A stretch of DNA of 64,000 bases, taken from positions 35,350 through 99,349 of the forward strand of contig SFEJ01000002.1 of NCBI GenBank assembly GCA_004558035.1, read 5' to 3'. The notes below the pieces were generated by a model. The model saw only the letters and a list, made by a program, of their open reading frames with translations, was not told the DNA's origin and searched no databases. This DNA comes from Opitutia bacterium (GTDB lineage: Bacteria > Verrucomicrobiota > Verrucomicrobiae > Opitutales > UBA953). The position numbers and the translations under genes are program-made. Positions 46,935-55,396 of the stretch are shown piece by piece. Position 1 is the first letter of the stretch. The number at the start of each line of letters is the position of its first letter.

Positions 46935-48275
46935 TCAGCAGACGCCCTGCGAGAGCATCGCGTCGGCGACCTTGACGAAGCCCGCGACGTTCGCGCCGCG
47001 CACGTAGTCGACGGAGCCGTCGGCGTTCTTGCCGTACTTCACGCACGCTTCGTGGATGTCCTGCATGATCTTGAGCAGGCGCGCGTCCACTTCTTCGCGC
47101 GTCCAGGAAAGGCGCAGCGAGTTCTGCGACATTTCGAGACCGGAGGTCGCGACGCCGCCCGCGTTGGACGCCTTGCCCGGCGCGTAGAGGATGCCGGCCT
47201 TCTGGAAGGCTTCGATCGCTTCCGGCGTCGAGGGCATGTTCGCGCCTTCGGCGACGCAGATCACGCCGTTCTTGAGGAGCGTCTTCGCTTCCGCGCCGTT
47301 GAGCTCGTTCTGCGTCGCGCACGGAAGCGCGATGTCGCACTTGACGGACCACGGACGCTTGCCTTCGAGGTATTCGAAGCCGAACTTCTTGGCGGCTTCG
47401 GCGATGCGGCCGCGCTTCACGTTCTTCAGATCCATGATCCACGCGAGCTGCTTCTTCGTGATGCCGTCCTTGGCGACGATCGTGCCGTTGGAATCCGAGA
47501 GCGTCAGCACCGTCGCGCCGAGCTCAAGGCACTTTTCCGCCGCGTACTGCGCGACGTTGCCGGAACCGGAGATCGTGACCTTCTTGCCTTCGAAGGAATC
47601 GCCGCGCGTCGCGAGCATTTCGCGCGCGAAGTAAACCGTGCCGTAGCCGGTCGCTTCGGGGCGGATCAGCGAGCCGCCGTAGGAAAGGGGCTTGCCGGTG
47701 AGGACGCCTTCGAACTGCTTGGTGATCTTCTTGTACATGCCGAAGAGGTAGCCGATTTCGCGGCCGCCCACGCCGATGTCGCCCGCGGGAACGTCCGCGT
47801 CGGCGCCGATGTGGCGATAGAGCTCCGTCATGAACGACTGGCAGAAGCGCATGACTTCATTGTCGCTCTTGCCCTTCGGATCGAAGTCGGAACCGCCCTT
47901 GCCGCCGCCCATGGGGAGCGTCGTGAGCGAATTTTTGAAAACCTGTTCGAACGCGAGGAATTTGAGAATGCTCAAATTCACGGACGGGTGAAAACGCAGA
48001 CCGCCCTTGTAGGGCCCGATCGCGTTGTTCATCTGAATGCGGAAACCGCGATTCACGCGAACGTTGCCTTTGTCGTCCATCCACGGCACGCGGAACATGA
48101 TCACGCGTTCCGGCTCGACCATGCGTTCGAGAACGGCGGCTTTGGCGTATTTGGGATTTTTTTTGAGGAAGTCTTTCAGCGAGTGAAGAACTTCGGCGAC
48201 CGCCTGATGAAACTCGGGCTGGTCGGGATCTCGTGCAATCACGGATTGCATCACGGAGTCGATGATATCGGCCAT
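46935..48275 (-). CDS. gdhA: NADP-specific glutamate dehydrogenase (446 aa)
   Basis: It assimilates ammonia onto 2-oxoglutarate. Motifs of the hexameric small family are clear: GPYKGGLRFHPSVNLSILKFLAFEQ, the catalytic-lysine region LPMGGGKGGSDFDPKGKSD, GGREIGYLFGMYKK, SLIRPEATGYG, and the Rossmann GSGNVAQYAAEKCLELG. The N-terminal 50-residue helical extension is typical of the E. coli-type NADP enzyme. Divergent from the TPR gene, with a 138-bp shared upstream region. Confidence 0.96.
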   Translation of the reverse strand: MADIIDSVMQSVIARDPDQPEFHQAVAEVLHSLKDFLKKNPKYAKAAVLERMVEPERVIMFRVPWMDDKGNVRVNRGFRIQMNNAIGPYKGGLRFHPSVNLSILKFLAFEQVFKNSLTTLPMGGGKGGSDFDPKGKSDNEVMRFCQSFMTELYRHIGADADVPAGDIGVGGREIGYLFGMYKKITKQFEGVLTGKPLSYGGSLIRPEATGYGTVYFAREMLATRGDSFEGKKVTISGSGNVAQYAAEKCLELGATVLTLSDSNGTIVAKDGITKKQLAWIMDLKNVKRGRIAEAAKKFGFEYLEGKRPWSVKCDIALPCATQNELNGAEAKTLLKNGVICVAEGANMPSTPEAIEAFQKAGILYAPGKASNAGGVATSGLEMSQNSLRLSWTREEVDARLLKIMQDIHEACVKYGKNADGSVDYVRGANVAGFVKVADAMLSQGVC

Positions 48276-48366
48276 TGATTTGATTGTATTGAATTTAAGT
48301 GCTGCCGAGGCGGGAAAGGATTTTCGCCGTCAGCGAAAAGGAATTATTTTACTTTGCCCTTTGCGC

Positions 48367-48395
48367 TTCAATAAAAAATTTCGTTCCCGTATAAT
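48367..48395 (+). promoter_or_regulatory. Candidate promoter of the TPR-protein gene
   Basis: A perfect TATAAT lies at 48390-48395, 19 bp before the ATG, with a weak TTCAAT -35 at 48367-48372 (17-nt spacer). The spacer again contains CGTTCCCG. The short leader would leave little room for a ribosome-binding site. Confidence 0.5.
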
Positions 48396-48413
48396 TTCGG
48401 AAATTTTTTCGCG

Positions 48414-49379
48414 ATGCCCGCCTTCCCGCAGACGCAAAAGACGCTCGCCGCCGCCGCGGCGCTCGCCGCCGCGCTCTTCCCCGCGACGGAAGCCGCGACG
48501 CGCCCCGACGCGGGAACGCCGGACGCGACCGCCGAAGCCGTCCGCGCCGCCGAGCGGAAGACGCGCGACGCGGAGCTGCTCGAAATCGTCCGCGCGCAGC
48601 GGGAGACCCTCGCGGAAATCCGCGACGCGAAACTCTCCGACCTCGAGCGTTCCCGCCGCCTCGCGGCCGTCGCCTCGCGCTACGAAAACTTCCTCGCGCG
48701 ATTTCCCGACGACGCGCGCGCGCTCGTGCTCTGCGCGAAATTTCTGCGCGACGGCGGCGAGGACGACGCCGCGCGGGAACGCCTCGAAAAAGCGGAAAAA
48801 CTCCGCCCGGACTGGGCCGTCGTCCGCCAGCAGCTCGGCGCGATCGCCGCGGAGCGGGGAGACTTCGCCGAGGCCGCGCGGCGCCTGCGCGAAGCCGTCG
48901 AACTCGAGCCCGGAACGGCGGAATACCAGACGCAGCTCGGCGAAATCCTGCGCGTCTTCCGCGCGGAACTTCTCGCCGCGGGCGTCTTCGCCGACGCGGG
49001 AACGCTCGACGCGGCGATGCAGAACGCCTTCCGCGCCGCGCGCGCGCTCCGCCCCGGCGCGCTCGACGAGGCCGTCCGCTACGCCGAATCCTTTTACGAC
49101 GTCGCCGAGCCCGACTTCGCCGCCGCGCTCGACGCGTGGACGCTCGCGAAAAATCTCGCGGCGGCGGCCCCCGAACTCGGCGCCGCCGATTCCGACGCAC
49201 GAAAATTCGTCGCGGAAACGCTTGAACTGCATCGCGCGCGCGCGTTCGCGGAGCTCGGGCGCTTCGCCGAGGCGGAAAAAATCCTCCGCGCCGGCGCCGA
49301 TCCGCGCCTCGAACGTTCCCGAGGACGCGTGCGCGAAATCCTTTCCGAAAAAACGAAAAACGTATCCGAAAAACCATGA
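48414..49379 (+). CDS. Exported TPR-repeat protein (321 aa)
   Basis: The N-terminus MPAFPQTQKTLAAAAALAAALFPATEAA is a signal peptide with a likely cut after ATEAA or nearby. The rest is Ala/Arg/Glu-rich helix pairs with tetratricopeptide features: YENFLARFPDDARALVLCAKFLRDGGEDDAARERLEKAEKLRPDW, then QLGAIAAERGDFAEAARRLREAVELEPG. The function is unknown; a periplasmic scaffold is likely. Its stop overlaps the protease start by 4 bp (ATGA), so the two are translationally coupled. Confidence 0.75.
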   Translation: MPAFPQTQKTLAAAAALAAALFPATEAATRPDAGTPDATAEAVRAAERKTRDAELLEIVRAQRETLAEIRDAKLSDLERSRRLAAVASRYENFLARFPDDARALVLCAKFLRDGGEDDAARERLEKAEKLRPDWAVVRQQLGAIAAERGDFAEAARRLREAVELEPGTAEYQTQLGEILRVFRAELLAAGVFADAGTLDAAMQNAFRAARALRPGALDEAVRYAESFYDVAEPDFAAALDAWTLAKNLAAAAPELGAADSDARKFVAETLELHRARAFAELGRFAEAEKILRAGADPRLERSRGRVREILSEKTKNVSEKP

Positions 49380-50122
49380 CGCATTCCTTCGACCTTTTCG
49401 CGGGCATCGCCTACCTTGAAAATCTGCGCCAGTCGGCGCTGCTCTTCATCGCGCTGCTCATCTCGATTTCGCTCCACGAATTCGGACACGCGTGGATGGC
49501 GGACAAATGCGGCGACCCGCTCCCGCGGCGGCTCGGACGCGTCACGCTGAACCCGCTCGCGCACGCGGACCGCTTCGGCACGCTGATTCTGCCGGGGCTG
49601 ATGATCTTCGTTCCCGCCCTGCTCGGCGGCGCGCCCGGCATCATCTTCGGCTGGGGAAAGCCCGTCATGATTTCGCTCCCGAACCCGAAGACGCGCAAGC
49701 GCGACGACGTGCTCACGACGCTCGCCGGTCCCGCGATGAACCTGCTGCTCGCGATTCTCGGCGCCGCGCTGCTGGGCGTCTCCGCGGGGCTTTTCGGCGC
49801 GGGAACGCAGGACGCGATCGCGCCGCACGTCAGATTCTTCTCGCTCTTCCTGCAGCTCAATCTCGCGCTGATGCTCTTCAATCTCATTCCGGTTCCGCCG
49901 CTGGACGGTTCCCGCCTACTCTTCAACACGGTGAAGATGAGCCAGGACGTCTTCGACAAGATCTCCCGCAACGCGTGGTGGATTCTGCTCGCACTGATTC
50001 TGCTGCCTTCGCCGGGCAACTCGTTTCTGCAGATCGTGCTCGGGCCGATCTTCGGCGCTCTCGCGAAGCCGCTTCTTCTGCTCGCGCAGGCGCTGGAATC
50101 GCTCGTTCTCGCGCTCCGCTGA
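49376..50122 (+). CDS. Site-2-protease family (M50) membrane metalloprotease (248 aa)
   Basis: This is an intramembrane zinc protease of the short, PDZ-less type. HEFGH gives zinc ligands His34 and His38 with catalytic Glu35. The third ligand is the Asp in NLIPVPPLDGSRLL near residue 178. The EFGHAWMADKCGDPLPRRLGRVTLNPLAH pattern matches the widespread short bacterial site-2-protease-like group whose substrates are mostly unknown. About five to six membrane helices are present. Coupled to the exported TPR protein upstream, which could be an adaptor (inference). Confidence 0.9.
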   Translation: MTHSFDLFAGIAYLENLRQSALLFIALLISISLHEFGHAWMADKCGDPLPRRLGRVTLNPLAHADRFGTLILPGLMIFVPALLGGAPGIIFGWGKPVMISLPNPKTRKRDDVLTTLAGPAMNLLLAILGAALLGVSAGLFGAGTQDAIAPHVRFFSLFLQLNLALMLFNLIPVPPLDGSRLLFNTVKMSQDVFDKISRNAWWILLALILLPSPGNSFLQIVLGPIFGALAKPLLLLAQALESLVLALR

Positions 50123-50242
50123 ACTCCCTTCCGGACGCGGACCGGCGGGGATTGCGGAAGACGTTCCCGCGAAAAGCGCGAACGCCCGTCCCGATTTTTC
50201 CGCTTTAAGCCCGAAAAATTTCGTCCTAAAATTTTCTTTCTT

Positions 50243-50827
50243 ATGAAAAAATCAACCGTCTACACTTTGATCGCCGCCGTCCTTCTCGGGGCGCTGGCGA
50301 TTTATTTCGCGCTCGAAATGCGCGCCGTCGCCGCCGAAAGCGAGCAGAAGCAGGCCGTCGTCGAAAAGCTCCGCGCGGAAAACCGCGAGGTCTTCACGCT
50401 CAAGGAACGCATCGCGGCGCTCGAAAAGCTCAACGCCGAATCCGTCGAGGACAGCAAGAAGCTCCTCGAAGAGAACGACTCGCTCAAGAACGTCATCGCC
50501 GTCAAGGACAACGACCTGGCGAAGATGAAGCTCTTTTCCGACGACGCCGCGAAGCAGCGCCTCGAAGCGATCGAAGCTCGTTCCCGCGCGGAAGCCGCGC
50601 TCGCCGAGGAAAAGGCGCGCGCCGAAAAGCTGCTCGCCGAAATCGAGGCCTCGAAACTGCGCGCCGACGAGCTCAACGGCGAAATCGTCCGCCTGCGCGA
50701 ACTTTCCCGCGAAGCCGACGCCCTCGTCGCCGCGAAGAACGTCGAGCTCGAAGAACTCAAGGGTGACCTCGCGGCGTTCGAAGCCGAACTCGCCGCCTCC
50801 CGCGAAATCATCAAGGAACTTCAGTAA
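50243..50827 (+). CDS. Membrane-anchored coiled-coil protein (194 aa)
   Basis: A single N-terminal membrane segment (YTLIAAVLLGALAIYFALEM) is followed by an almost uninterrupted heptad-patterned helix rich in Glu, Lys, Leu and Ala to the C-terminus, such as EKLRAENREVFTLKERIAALEKL. No known domain is recognisable. It ends with its own terminator. It lies 120 bp after the protease gene. The function is unknown; such proteins often organise envelope complexes. Confidence 0.7.
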   Translation: MKKSTVYTLIAAVLLGALAIYFALEMRAVAAESEQKQAVVEKLRAENREVFTLKERIAALEKLNAESVEDSKKLLEENDSLKNVIAVKDNDLAKMKLFSDDAAKQRLEAIEARSRAEAALAEEKARAEKLLAEIEASKLRADELNGEIVRLRELSREADALVAAKNVELEELKGDLAAFEAELAASREIIKELQ

Positions 50828-50849
50828 GCGCGACGCCGCGCTTCGAACC

Positions 50850-50878
50850 GATCCCGCGGAACTCTCCGCGGGATTTTT
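50850..50878 (+). terminator. Terminator of the coiled-coil gene
   Basis: ATCCCGCGGA / TCCGCGGGAT stem with ACTC loop, followed by a T-run, 23 bp after the stop. Confidence 0.88.
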
Positions 50879-50905
50879 CGCGCCGTCCTTTCCGGCGTTC
50901 CCGCA

Positions 50906-50947
50906 TAAAAAACGCGCGGCGCTCCCCGGACGGGAACGCCGCGCGCC
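50906..50947 (-). terminator. asd terminator containing an inverted motif pair
   Basis: GCGCGGCGCTCCCC on the left pairs with GGGAACGCCGCGC on the right (one G-T wobble). On the minus strand it is followed by six T after the asd stop. The right arm is the CGGGAACG word and the left arm is a one-base variant. Confidence 0.88.
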
Positions 50948-50967
50948 TGCGGACCGCGCGGGAGGGC

Positions 50968-51984
50968 TTACTTCTTCAGCAGACCCTGGCGGTCCATTTC
51001 TTCGGCGATCTGAATCGCGTTGAGCGCCGCGCCCTTCCAGAGCTGGTCGCCGCAGACCCAGAGCGCGAGGCCGTTCTCGAACGCCGTGTTTTTGCGGATG
51101 CGGCCCACGCCGCATTTCACCTTGTTCTGGTAGTCGAGCGGCATCGGGTAGATCTTGTTCGCGGGATCGTCGCGGACTTCCGCGCCGGAGAATTCGGCGA
51201 TCGCCTTGCGCGCCGCCTCGACGTCCACGGGCTTTTCGAATTCCGCGTCGATCGAAATCGAGTGCGCGCGGAACACGGGAACGCGCACGCAGGTGCAGGT
51301 GCAGACGAGGCTCGGCAGCTCCATGATCTTGCGGCCTTCGTTGAGCATCTTCATCTCCTCCTTCGTGTAGCCGTCCTCGAGGAACACGTCCACGTGCGGG
51401 AGCACGTTGAACGCGATCTGATACGGATAGACGGAGTGCTCGATCGGCTCGTTCGACGCCCACGCGACGACCTGCTTCTTCAGCTCTTCCATCGCCGCCG
51501 CGCCCGTGCCGGAAACGGCCTGATAAGTCGAGGCGAAGAAGCGCTTCAGCCCGAACGCCTTGTGCAGCGGGTAAAGCCCCATGAGCGCGATCGCCGTCGA
51601 GCAGTTCGGATTCGCGATGATGCCCTTGTGGTTCTTCAGCGCGTGCGCGTTGATTTCGGGAACGACGAGCGGAACGTCGGGATCCATGCGGAACGCGGAG
51701 CTGTTGTCGATGACGACGCAGCCGCGCTTCGCCGCCTCGTGCGCAAGCGCCTTCGAGACGCTCCCGCCCGCGGAAAAGATTGCGAAGTCGAGCCCGTCGA
51801 ACGCTTCCGGAACCGCCTCGCGGATCGTCCACGTCCTGCCGCCGAAATCGACCGTCTTGCCCGCGCTGCGCTTCGACGCGAGCGGACGCAGCTCCGCCAC
51901 GGGGAAGTTTCTCGACGCGAGCAGAGAAAGAATTTCTTGCCCGACCGCGCCCGTCACACCTACGATACCGACTTTGTATGCCAT
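50968..51984 (-). CDS. asd: Aspartate-semialdehyde dehydrogenase (338 aa)
   Basis: It reduces aspartyl phosphate to the semialdehyde for lysine, threonine, methionine and diaminopimelate synthesis. The NADP-binding GVTGAVGQEI is at the N-terminus, the catalytic Cys128 is in ANPNCST, and VRVPVFRAHS is the substrate-binding stretch near residue 240. The start at 51984 (MAYKVGIVGV) is certain from the family, although the frame is open to 52392. A short Cys-rich run (SLVCTCTC) precedes VRVPVF. The ATG abuts a possible start of the divergent L,D-transpeptidase gene. Confidence 0.96.
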   Translation of the reverse strand: MAYKVGIVGVTGAVGQEILSLLASRNFPVAELRPLASKRSAGKTVDFGGRTWTIREAVPEAFDGLDFAIFSAGGSVSKALAHEAAKRGCVVIDNSSAFRMDPDVPLVVPEINAHALKNHKGIIANPNCSTAIALMGLYPLHKAFGLKRFFASTYQAVSGTGAAAMEELKKQVVAWASNEPIEHSVYPYQIAFNVLPHVDVFLEDGYTKEEMKMLNEGRKIMELPSLVCTCTCVRVPVFRAHSISIDAEFEKPVDVEAARKAIAEFSGAEVRDDPANKIYPMPLDYQNKVKCGVGRIRKNTAFENGLALWVCGDQLWKGAALNAIQIAEEMDRQGLLKK

Positions 51985-52035
51985 ATGATTTTGCCTTCTG
52001 CTGTGAAAAATTCTGAAAAATATGAGTGCGCAAGA

Positions 52036-52584
52036 ATGCTCCTCGCCGAGCTGAAACGCAAATGCGAAATGCTGCGCCTTCCCGCGCTGGCGGACGCGCT
52101 CGTCGCCTCCGTTCCCGCGCAGCGGCTGTGGCACTTCCGCGCGGACGCGCTCGTCGCCGAATACCGCATCTCCACCTCGCGCGCCGCGCCCTCGTGCGTG
52201 AAAAATTCGCTCGGCACGCCGGACGGGCTTTTTTCCGTCGTCGAAAAAATCGGCGCGGGCGCTCCCGCGGGAACGGTCTTCAGGGCGCGCGTCTCCACGG
52301 GCATGCACTTTTCCGAATTTCTGAAGAACGCGCCCGACGAAAATCTGATCACCTCGCGCATCCTGCGCATTCAGGGCGAGGAGGACGGGCACAACCGCGG
52401 CGGCGACGTGGACACGTATTCAAGATTCGTTTACATTCACGGCACGAACCAGGAGCACAAACTCGGCGTGCCGAACTCTCACGGCTGCCTGCTGCTCGGC
52501 AACGCGGACGTCATCGCGCTCTTCGACGCCCTGCCCGACGCTCCCGCGGGAACGCCCGTCGCGCGCCTGCTCGTCGCGCTGTGA
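52036..52584 (+). CDS. L,D-transpeptidase / YkuD-domain protein (182 aa)
   Basis: The second half carries the YkuD catalytic block: YIHGTNQEHKLGVPNSHGCLLLGNADVIALFD, with His and the nucleophile Cys in SHGC. Such enzymes cross-link peptidoglycan stem peptides or attach lipoproteins. There is no signal peptide with the chosen ATG at 52036. An upstream in-frame ATG at 51985 (MILPSAVKNSEKYEC) is also possible and gives none either, so export is unexplained. The N-terminal part contains a KNSLGTPDGLFSVVEKIG segment typical of the fold. Confidence 0.82.
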   Translation: MLLAELKRKCEMLRLPALADALVASVPAQRLWHFRADALVAEYRISTSRAAPSCVKNSLGTPDGLFSVVEKIGAGAPAGTVFRARVSTGMHFSEFLKNAPDENLITSRILRIQGEEDGHNRGGDVDTYSRFVYIHGTNQEHKLGVPNSHGCLLLGNADVIALFDALPDAPAGTPVARLLVAL

Positions 52585-52626
52585 GCGCGCTCGGGCGAAA
52601 TCATTCCGTTCGAACGCTGAAGCCGC

Positions 52627-53535
52627 TCAGAGGAGCGCCTTGAGCGCATCCGGGAGTTCCGGCATCGCGCCCGCGCGGGAGCAGACGAACGCGGAGACGT
52701 CCGCCGCAAGGCGATGCGCCTCCGCGAGCGGCCTGCCCGCGAGGAGCGCCGTCGTGAACGTCGCCGTGAACGAATCGCCCGCGCCGACGGTGTCGACGAC
52801 GCGCGTTCCCGCATCCGCCGCGACGAAGGAAAATTCGCCGTCGCGCGCGGCGATGAAGCTGCCGTCGCCGCCGCAGGTCAGCACGACGAAGCGCAGACGC
52901 GGGAACACCGCGAAGACGGCTTCGAAAAACCGGTCGCGCCGCGCGGCGAAGGCGTCGCCCGCGGGAACGCCGAAGAATCCGCCGAGCACGCGCAGTTCGT
53001 CCTCGTTGATCTTGAGGACGTTCGCGAGCGCGAGCGATTCGCGCACGAGCTTTTCGGAATAAAAATCCGCGCGCAGATTCGCGTCGAAGACGCGCAGAGC
53101 GTTTTCGGGCGTCGCGCGCAAGAAGGCGCGGACGGTCTCGCGGGACGTCTCGGAGCGCTGCATCAGCGTGCCGAAGCAGACCGCGTCGGCGCGCGCCGCG
53201 AGATCGCGCAGGCGCTCCGTGAAGGCGAGATGGTCCCACGCCGAATCGCTCGGGAACACGTAGCGCGCCGAGCCGGAGGCGTCGAGCGAAACCGCGACCG
53301 TGCCGGTCGGAACCCCGGAGACGCGCTGGAATTCCGCGCGCAGCGTTTTCCCCGCGAGTTCGGCGAAGATCGCGTCGCCGAGCGCGTCGTCGCCAACCGC
53401 CGAGACCGCGACGCCCTCCGCGCCCATCTGCGAAGCGTGGTGCGCGAAATTCGCGGGCGCGCCGCCGAGCCGTTTTTCCTCGCCGAAGACGTCCCACAGG
53501 ATTTCGCCGATGCCGATCACGATTTTTTTGCTCAT
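52627..53535 (-). CDS. PfkB-family carbohydrate kinase, fructokinase-like (302 aa)
   Basis: This ribokinase-fold kinase opens with VIGIGEILWDVFGEEKRLGGAPANFAHHASQMG, the N-terminal PfkB signature with substrate-binding residues. It has the catalytic-base signature DTVGAGDSFTATFTTALL near residue 250. The ILWD and GGAPANFA pattern is the one I associate with fructokinases of Bacteroidetes and Verrucomicrobia. The true substrate is not proved. The start at 53535 (MSKKIVIG) is preferred over a longer open frame whose upstream part lacks family character. Convergent with the L,D-transpeptidase gene. Confidence 0.88.
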   Translation of the reverse strand: MSKKIVIGIGEILWDVFGEEKRLGGAPANFAHHASQMGAEGVAVSAVGDDALGDAIFAELAGKTLRAEFQRVSGVPTGTVAVSLDASGSARYVFPSDSAWDHLAFTERLRDLAARADAVCFGTLMQRSETSRETVRAFLRATPENALRVFDANLRADFYSEKLVRESLALANVLKINEDELRVLGGFFGVPAGDAFAARRDRFFEAVFAVFPRLRFVVLTCGGDGSFIAARDGEFSFVAADAGTRVVDTVGAGDSFTATFTTALLAGRPLAEAHRLAADVSAFVCSRAGAMPELPDALKALL

Positions 53536-53598
53536 GCCGCGGATTCTAAAAGATTCGCTCCCGCAAAGAAACACGCATTTTCGCCGAAACGCGGACAT

Positions 53599-53637
53599 AG
53601 AAAAAGACGTTCCCGCGGCGAGGCGGGAACGTCTTTT
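53599..53637 (-). terminator. cysK terminator built from an inverted motif pair
   Basis: AAAGACGTTCCCGC / GCGGGAACGTCTTT forms a 14-bp stem with a short GGCGAG loop, bordered by A and T runs. It lies 22 bp after the cysK stop. Confidence 0.92.
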
Positions 53638-53658
53638 CGCGTGCGCGGAAAACGCGCG

Positions 53659-54624
53659 TCAGATTTCGGAGACCGTGAGGTTCGCCATTTCCTGAGCGGC
53701 GACGGCGGCGAGCGGCGTCGAAAGGTAGCGCTCGGTCGCGCTCGCGGCGATGGCGACGATGCGCTTGCCCGCGAATTCCGGACGCTTCGCGAGTTCGAGC
53801 GCGGCCCACGCCGTGGAGCCCGAGGAAATGCCGACGGGCAGCCCTTCGGTGCGGGCGACCGCGCGCGAGGTCGCAAGCGCGTCTTCCGTCTTCACGGGCA
53901 GGATTTCGTCGACGAGCGAGGCGTCGAAATTCTTCGGCACGAAGCCCGCGCCGATGCCCTGAATGCCGTGCGGACCGGGCTTGCCGCCGGAAAGCACCGG
54001 GCTTTCGGCGGGTTCGACGGCGACGCCGTAGAGCTTCGGATTCTTTTCCTTGAGGAAGCGGGTCGTTCCCGAAAACGTGCCGCCCGTGCCGACGCCGGCG
54101 ACGAAGACGTCCACGTTCCCGCCGGTCGCCTCCCAGATTTCCGGGCCGGTCGTCGCGTAGTGCGCGGCGGGATTGGCGGGATTCTCGAACTGGCGCGGCA
54201 CGAAGACGTTCGCCTGCTCCTTCGCCTTCTTTTCGACGTATTCGATCGCGCCCGCCATGCCGCGGCCCTTGGGCGTGATGACGACTTCGGCGCCGAGCAT
54301 GCGCAGCAGCGTGCGGCGCTCAAGCGACATCGATTCGGGCATGACGAGCACGCACTTGTAGCCCTTGGCGGCGGCGATCGCCGCGAGCGCGATGCCCGTG
54401 TTGCCGCTGGTCGGCTCCATGATGAGAGAGTCGGGCGTAAGCGTTCCCGCCGCCTCCGCCGCGTCGATCATCGCGGCGGCGATGCGGTCTTTCACCGAAA
54501 AGAGCGGGTTGCGGAATTCGCACTTCAGATAAACCTCCGCGGGAAGATTCGCGCCGAGGCGGTTGAGGCGGACGAGCGGCGTCTTGCCGATCGTCTGAAT
54601 GAAGGATGCAGGAGGATTGCTCAT
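53659..54624 (-). CDS. cysK: Cysteine synthase A / O-acetylserine sulfhydrylase (321 aa)
   Basis: This PLP enzyme makes cysteine from O-acetylserine and sulfide. The PLP lysine is in NPLFSVKDRIAAAMI; the usual GG before SVKDR is LF here. The PTSGNTGIALA substrate loop, the GVGTGGTFSGT phosphate-binding loop and GISSGS near the C-terminus are intact. Length is typical. Alone in its unit, with a strong terminator. Confidence 0.94.
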   Translation of the reverse strand: MSNPPASFIQTIGKTPLVRLNRLGANLPAEVYLKCEFRNPLFSVKDRIAAAMIDAAEAAGTLTPDSLIMEPTSGNTGIALAAIAAAKGYKCVLVMPESMSLERRTLLRMLGAEVVITPKGRGMAGAIEYVEKKAKEQANVFVPRQFENPANPAAHYATTGPEIWEATGGNVDVFVAGVGTGGTFSGTTRFLKEKNPKLYGVAVEPAESPVLSGGKPGPHGIQGIGAGFVPKNFDASLVDEILPVKTEDALATSRAVARTEGLPVGISSGSTAWAALELAKRPEFAGKRIVAIAASATERYLSTPLAAVAAQEMANLTVSEI

Positions 54625-54705
54625 GATTCTTTGCGTGATGAATTGAAGTGAATTGGTTGAATTTCGGACATGAAACGCCTAAATCCCTACTCTGTCAATA
54701 GGGTT

Positions 54706-55386
54706 TTAAATCCGCCCGATTTCACGGCTCAGGCTTTCCCGCAGGGCGAGGAGCGAGGGGAAGACGCCGGCGGCGTCGCGCAGGGCTTCGGGCGAAGGCG
54801 CGACGAGGTCGGGAACGAGCACGGCGACGCAGCCCGCGGAAAACGCCGAGCGGAAGCCCGTCGGCGAATCCTCCACGGCGAGGCACTCCCGCGCGGGAAC
54901 GCCGAGCTTCGCCGCCGTCGCCGCGTAGATTTCCGGGTCGGGCTTGCCGACGGAGACTTCGTCGCCGCAGGTCGCCGCATCGACGAAGCGCCAAAGCCCC
55001 GCGCGCGCGAGTTTTTCCTGCGCGGACGCGCGCCGCGTCGAAGTCGCCACGCCGATCTTCCAGCCGCGGGAACGCGCGAAATCGAACATTTCCCGCGCGC
55101 CCGGCATCAGCGGAACGCCCGCGTCCACGAGCCGCGCGTAGTGTTCCCGCGCGGAGGCGACGACGCGTTCCCGCGGAAGCGCGCGCCCGACCTCGCGTTC
55201 GAGAATCGTCATGCAGTCGTCGGAGCGGTGCCCGACCATCTTCAGAAAAATTTCGCGCGTCACGCGTTCGCCGACTTCGCGCGCCGCCGCGTCCCAAGCG
55301 CGCTCGCTCAGCCGCTCGGAATCGAGCAGCGTGCCGTCCATGTCGAAAATCACCGCGCGAAAGGATGCTCCGAAATCTGATTTCAT
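54706..55386 (-). CDS. HAD-superfamily phosphatase, beta-phosphoglucomutase-like (226 aa)
   Basis: The nucleophile motif FDMDGTLLDSE is at about 13-23. The helical cap follows, then motif II as VATSTRRAS, motif III around GKPDPEIY, and motif IV as VEDSPTGFRSAFSAGC. This is subfamily IA, probably a sugar-phosphate or phosphoglycolate-type phosphatase; the substrate is unknown. The ATG at 55386 is preferred to a longer frame reaching into the next gene. Ten base pairs separate it from the NERD gene upstream on the same strand. Confidence 0.88.
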   Translation of the reverse strand: MKSDFGASFRAVIFDMDGTLLDSERLSERAWDAAAREVGERVTREIFLKMVGHRSDDCMTILEREVGRALPRERVVASAREHYARLVDAGVPLMPGAREMFDFARSRGWKIGVATSTRRASAQEKLARAGLWRFVDAATCGDEVSVGKPDPEIYAATAAKLGVPARECLAVEDSPTGFRSAFSAGCVAVLVPDLVAPSPEALRDAAGVFPSLLALRESLSREIGRI

Positions 55387-55396
55387 CTTTCTTTTT

